Source: JAAXZI01 sp045863575 (GTDB lineage Bacteria; Planctomycetota; Phycisphaerae; UBA1845; PWPN01). From it: a stretch of DNA of 10,591 nucleotides. Below the pieces are notes generated by a model. That model was not told where the DNA came from, ran no database searches, and saw nothing but the letters and a program-made list of their open reading frames with translations. The position numbers were made by a program, and so were the translations under genes. This document shows, one piece after another, positions 6,934-10,591 of this stretch. The first letter of the stretch is position 1. Every line of letters starts with the position of its first letter. The stretch covers positions 1 through 10,591 of the forward strand of contig BTUC01000251.1 of assembly GCA_045863575.1 (NCBI GenBank), written 5' to 3'.

Positions 6934-9900
6934 CAGACCACACAGCCGGCCACCGGCGCAGACTCACCGCGACCGCCGCGGACGACGGTTCAGCCGACGC
7001 AACAACGGTCGGACGAGCAGCTCATTCCGCCGGCGCGGGGCCGCCGCTTTGGTGCCGATGCGGGTCAGCCTGCTCCGGCTCCCCGGGGGGCGCGTTCTGC
7101 TTTGCCCCCTGGTCGTACGCCGCCCATCCGCGTGGGTTCGACGGCCGGCAGACCGCCCGCCACGCAGCCGGTGATCGGCGCCATGCCGCTGCCCGGCGGG
7201 CCCATCGCCACGCGCCCGGCGAGCGAGGGAGAACTGGCGGCTGCCACGTTCGACCTGCTTCGCGAGCTCACTGGCAATCAGGTCCAAGTGGAGGTTACAC
7301 CGGATGGCGTCGTGCTTTACGGCGCTCCTGAGGACCTGGAGATCCTCCAGCAGTTCATCCAGGCCATGGATGAGCGCCCCGGCGTGACTCCGACCTATCG
7401 CATCTTTCAGCTTCAGAACGCTCAGGCCAGCACGCTGGCCACCGAGATCCAGCGACTCTGGAACGAATCGCACCGAACCGCGATCAGCGCGCAGCCGCGA
7501 GCGGAAGACCGCGTCACCATCATCCCCCAGCCGCAGGCGAACGTGCTCATGGTGGCCACGGCCGAGGAGAACATGGACGAGATCGAGTCCATCATCGAGC
7601 AGCTCGATCGCGCCTCCTTGCCTCCCAACGTTGTTCTGTTCCGGCCCGTCCAGCTTCAGCACATTCAGGCCGCGGAGGCCGAGCAGGTCCTCAAGAACAT
7701 GCTTCAGGAGCTCCAGAAACGGCGCGGGGCTCAGAACGAGCTGCTGACCATTCAGGCCAACGTCCGCACCAACAGCCTGATGATTTCCGCCTCTGAGGAA
7801 GACTTCGAGCAGATTCAACACCTCATCCAGTTGATCGACGTTCCGCCGACCGGCGCGGCGGGATCGGCCGTCAAGCTGGCGATCTTTCCGCTGAAGAAGG
7901 CGGTGGCCACTGAGCTGGCCGATGCGCTCAACGGAATGCTCCAGGCCCCGACCGACCAGGCCGCGGCTATAAAAGAGCAGATTCGCCGGCTGCAGATCGT
8001 GCTGCGCAGCGACCGCGGTGAGCGGGCCCTGCAGGACATCAACCTCGAACGGCCGATCCGCGTCTTCGCCGAGCAGGGCACCAACTCGCTGATCGTCGCC
8101 ACCATCGAGGAGAACCTCGAACCCATGGGCGAGATCATCGAAGCGCTCGACACGGTGCCCATCGGCGAAGAGATGATCGTCAAGGTCTACCCGCTCGACT
8201 ACGCCGACGCGGAGGCGCTCCAGAACACGTTGCGCACCATGTTCGAGCAGGGCCGCAACCTGGCGGAAGTGCCGTCCAACACGGGGCAGGTCCCGGGGCG
8301 CGAGCCGGCCAATCTGCCCGGCGCCGCCCTGGCCCAGAACGTGGTCATCAACTCCGATCCGCGCACCAATGCACTGTTCGTCGCCGGCCGGGCCGAACAG
8401 GTGCTGCTGGTGGAGCAGATTATCAAGGCTGTGGACATCAAGGAGGACTCCGCCCGCTTCGCGCCGCGCATCGTGCATCTCCAGCACGCCGACGTGGAGG
8501 CGGTGAGCGAGGTCTTGCAGAAACTTGCGGATCAGCGGCAGAAGCTCGCCGGCCCGGGTGGAGCCAATGCCGAGCTCCGCGAGAACATCCTCATCATCCC
8601 GGACGTGCGCACGAACAGCCTGATCATCGTCGCCCGCCAGGACAACTACGAAGAGATCGCCAAGCTGGCCACCGACCTCGATGCCGCAGAAGATCAGTGG
8701 CTGGGCCAGATCCGCATCATCAACCTCGAGCGGCTCACTGCCGGCGACCTGGCGGACAAGATCGAGGAGCTCTGGGAACGCCGCGCGGAGATCCGTCGGC
8801 GCGGCAATCTGCCCGAGGACAAACCGGTTATCGTGCCGGATGCGCGCAGCAACTCGCTCGTGGTCGCATCCAGCGATGAGGACTTCCAGGCCATCAACCA
8901 GCTTGTCCAGCAGCTCGAGCAGCAGAAGCTTTCGCCCATGGCCGCGATCCGCACGGTGATTCTCAAGCACAACGACGCGTCCAAGCTGGCCGGCATCCTG
9001 CGCGACATCTTCCAGCAGCGCCTGGAGGTGAGCACCATGCGCGGCCAGGAGCCCGATCCGGCGGATCGTGTGGGCGTCGTCGAGGACGCCATGACCAACA
9101 TGCTGCTGATCACCTCGTCGCAGGCCAACTATGACGAGGTCATCCGGCTGATCGCCGAGCTGGACCAGCCGCCGCCCGTCGAAGGCATGCTGCGCACCTA
9201 CCACGTGCGGTACGCCGATGTCCGCAAGGCGGCAGAGATGATCCAGGAGCTCTTCGACAAGGGTGTGTACCGCGGCACGCCGCTGGGTGATACCAACTTG
9301 CCGGAGTCGGCTCGCCAGGTGTCCGTAGTGACCGACATGCGGAGCAGCTCGCTGATTGTCAGTGCCAGCCCGGAGAACCTGGCCATCGTGGAAGCCCTGC
9401 TGCGCGAAATCGACCAGGCCGATGCGCCGGTTCTGCCCATCGCCGCGAAGTTCTTCACCATCCAGAATGCCGACGTGGTCAGCGTGGCCTCGATGCTTGA
9501 AGAGCTCATGGAAGGCATGCGCGAAAGTGTCGAGGACCCCGAGCAGCTCCAGCTCCGGGTGGTCCCCAATACGCGGAACGACACGCTCATGGTGGTGGGC
9601 ACGCGCTACGGGGTGGAACAGGCCAGCATCCTCATTCCCAAGATCGATGCCGCCGGCGGGCAGCCGACTGCTGAAGTGCGCGTCTACTCGCTGGAACAGG
9701 CCTCCGCCGGCCAGATCGCTCAGATTCTGACCGAGCTCTTCGAGCGGCAGGCGGCTCAGGATGGACAGACCCGGCGCACACCCATCAGCGTCCAGGCGGC
9801 CGAGACCTCCAACGCCCTGATCGTCAGCGCGTCGCGCGATGCACACCTGCTGGTCCAGGATATTCTCAAGCGCCTGGACCAGCCGTCGCAGCTCGCCCAG

Positions 9901-10591
9901 CAGATGCGCGTCTTTCCGCTGGAAAGGGCCAAGGCCGACCAGCTTGCCGAAACGCTGGAGCGCCTGCTCAGCGAACAGGGGCGGGGTACGTCCGCCGGTC
10001 CGGCCCCGACGTTTGCGATCACCCCCGAGCCCCGCACGAACTCTCTGGTGGTGGTCGCCGCGCCGGATCTGCTGAGCCAGATCGAGGAGATCATTCAGAC
10101 GTTGGACACCACCCGGCCGATCGCCAACATGGCCTTGCGTGTTTTCCGGCTCCAGAACCAGCGTGCCGAGCAGCTTGCCGAACGCTTGCAGGAATTCTTC
10201 GAGGAAGCCGGGGCCGCCGGCGGCCAGGCCGGTCAGACCCGCCAGATGATCATCAAGTTCCCCAAGCCCGATCCCGTGACCGGTGTGACGCAGGAACAGA
10301 CTCTCGTCCACCAGGATATCACCGTCACGCCGGATCCGGACACCAACTCACTGATGGTGCTGGCGCCGCAGGACAGCATCGAGATGATGCAGATGCTGGT
10401 GGAGATGCTGGACAGCGTGGCCCTGGTGACCGCCGAGATTCAGGTCTTCCCGCTGCGCAACGCCGACGCCGAGGACATGCGCACGCTGCTCGAGGAATTG
10501 TTCCAGGGCGGCGGAGGCGGCGGCGGACGGGCCGGTGAGGAGCGCATGCGGCTGGTATTCGGCGGCGCCGACGGTGCGGCCCCGGCCGCTC
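6895..10591 (+). CDS. Giant secretin N-domain (NolW-like) repeat protein, 3'-partial (gene B)
   Basis: From the ATG at 6895 the frame stays open to the window end, giving 1232 residues with no stop. Parts in order: hydrophobic N-terminus (MFVTWLIVAATLG), a Pro/Arg/Thr-rich linker to about residue 110, an opening half-unit (about 111-165), 12 full NolW-like units, and the first part of a thirteenth running into a Gly-rich loop. Third-strand motifs include VRTNSLMISA, DARSNSLVVAS, EPRTNSLVVVAA and DPDTNSLMVLA. It is a paralogue of the upstream gene, same strand, 411 bases away, and likely acts in the same extracytoplasmic structure. The C-terminus is missing, so a secretin barrel could still follow outside the window. 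No cysteine was seen. Start choice is well supported by the ribosome binding site; function is unknown. Confidence 0.9.
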   Translation, partial: MFVTWLIVAATLGQTTQPATGADSPRPPRTTVQPTQQRSDEQLIPPARGRRFGADAGQPAPAPRGARSALPPGRTPPIRVGSTAGRPPATQPVIGAMPLPGGPIATRPASEGELAAATFDLLRELTGNQVQVEVTPDGVVLYGAPEDLEILQQFIQAMDERPGVTPTYRIFQLQNAQASTLATEIQRLWNESHRTAISAQPRAEDRVTIIPQPQANVLMVATAEENMDEIESIIEQLDRASLPPNVVLFRPVQLQHIQAAEAEQVLKNMLQELQKRRGAQNELLTIQANVRTNSLMISASEEDFEQIQHLIQLIDVPPTGAAGSAVKLAIFPLKKAVATELADALNGMLQAPTDQAAAIKEQIRRLQIVLRSDRGERALQDINLERPIRVFAEQGTNSLIVATIEENLEPMGEIIEALDTVPIGEEMIVKVYPLDYADAEALQNTLRTMFEQGRNLAEVPSNTGQVPGREPANLPGAALAQNVVINSDPRTNALFVAGRAEQVLLVEQIIKAVDIKEDSARFAPRIVHLQHADVEAVSEVLQKLADQRQKLAGPGGANAELRENILIIPDVRTNSLIIVARQDNYEEIAKLATDLDAAEDQWLGQIRIINLERLTAGDLADKIEELWERRAEIRRRGNLPEDKPVIVPDARSNSLVVASSDEDFQAINQLVQQLEQQKLSPMAAIRTVILKHNDASKLAGILRDIFQQRLEVSTMRGQEPDPADRVGVVEDAMTNMLLITSSQANYDEVIRLIAELDQPPPVEGMLRTYHVRYADVRKAAEMIQELFDKGVYRGTPLGDTNLPESARQVSVVTDMRSSSLIVSASPENLAIVEALLREIDQADAPVLPIAAKFFTIQNADVVSVASMLEELMEGMRESVEDPEQLQLRVVPNTRNDTLMVVGTRYGVEQASILIPKIDAAGGQPTAEVRVYSLEQASAGQIAQILTELFERQAAQDGQTRRTPISVQAAETSNALIVSASRDAHLLVQDILKRLDQPSQLAQQMRVFPLERAKADQLAETLERLLSEQGRGTSAGPAPTFAITPEPRTNSLVVVAAPDLLSQIEEIIQTLDTTRPIANMALRVFRLQNQRAEQLAERLQEFFEEAGAAGGQAGQTRQMIIKFPKPDPVTGVTQEQTLVHQDITVTPDPDTNSLMVLAPQDSIEMMQMLVEMLDSVALVTAEIQVFPLRNADAEDMRTLLEELFQGGGGGGGRAGEERMRLVFGGADGAAPAA
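7390..10591 (+). repeat. Array of 12 NolW-like units plus a cut 13th (gene B)
   Basis: Unit starts by my reading: 7390, 7630, 7867, 8173, 8461, 8707, 8941, 9187, 9439, 9670, 9901, 10129 and 10432. Lengths run from 76 to 102 codons. Units 3, 4 and 12 are longest because of inserts before the second strand; the unit 12 insert contains KFPKPDPVTG. Several units (2, 5, 6) have a long charged extension of the first helix, for example ELWERRAEIRRRG. No alternating A-B pairs like those of gene A are seen. The units are more diverged from each other, which suggests an older or less recently duplicated array. Confidence 0.8.

Noticed and set aside
6612..7331. Open frame of 239 codons across the intergenic region into gene B
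   Set aside because: It overlaps the well-supported start of gene B in another frame. Its Cys-rich part only reflects the repeated palindromic units, and it has no family features.
6964..10311. Very long antisense open frame (1115 codons) opposite gene B
   Set aside because: Its repetitive Leu/Asp/Gly/His-rich product is the reverse reading of the repeated domain codons. High G/C at third positions removes stops on the opposite strand. The + frame shows a conserved domain family and a ribosome binding site; this one does not.

Overview
The window is GC-rich bacterial DNA, read entirely from the + strand. It is filled by two very large tandem genes of one family, both cut by the window edges. 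Each protein is a Pro/Ala/Thr-rich N-terminal linker followed by a long string of about 75-residue units. Each unit reads as strand-helix-(loop)-strand-strand-helix. The hallmark is a motif like 'ADxRTNSLIVxA' on the third strand, followed by a helix ending in 'xxLIxxLD'. This is the pattern of the NolW-like / Secretin_N short domain (Pfam PF03958), the fold of the stacked periplasmic N-domains of type II/III secretion secretins. Very long arrays of this domain, GC-rich coding and 'PATQP'-type linkers point to a planctomycete-like (Planctomycetota) genome. That assignment is an inference from style, not from a marker gene.

Layout: 1-6483 is the 3' part of gene A (2160 residues visible, start outside the window). 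It has an opening half-unit, 24 full units and a closing half-unit, and no secretin pore domain. Positions 6484-6894 form a 411-base intergenic region. It holds two GC-rich hairpins just after gene A, then four diverged palindromic units about 34 bases apart, then a good ribosome binding site. Position 6895 to the end is gene B (1232 residues visible, open at the 3' end): a short hydrophobic N-terminus, a linker, the same kind of opening half-unit, 12 full units and the start of a 13th.

The arrays are not uniform. In gene A, units 10-17 form four alternating A-B pairs (about 456 bases per pair), and units 18-23 look like two copies of a three-unit block. N-terminal units of gene A carry long inserts in the helix-strand loop (a charged helix, Gln-rich and Gly/Arg-rich stretches). 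Both proteins appear to lack cysteine in the visible part. In known secretins, stacked N-domains form a periplasmic cylinder. Here the array is about ten times longer and, in gene A, has no outer-membrane barrel. The best guess is a pair of exported structural proteins that build a long tube, fibre or scaffold in the envelope. This is a hypothesis; nothing in the window gives the real function.
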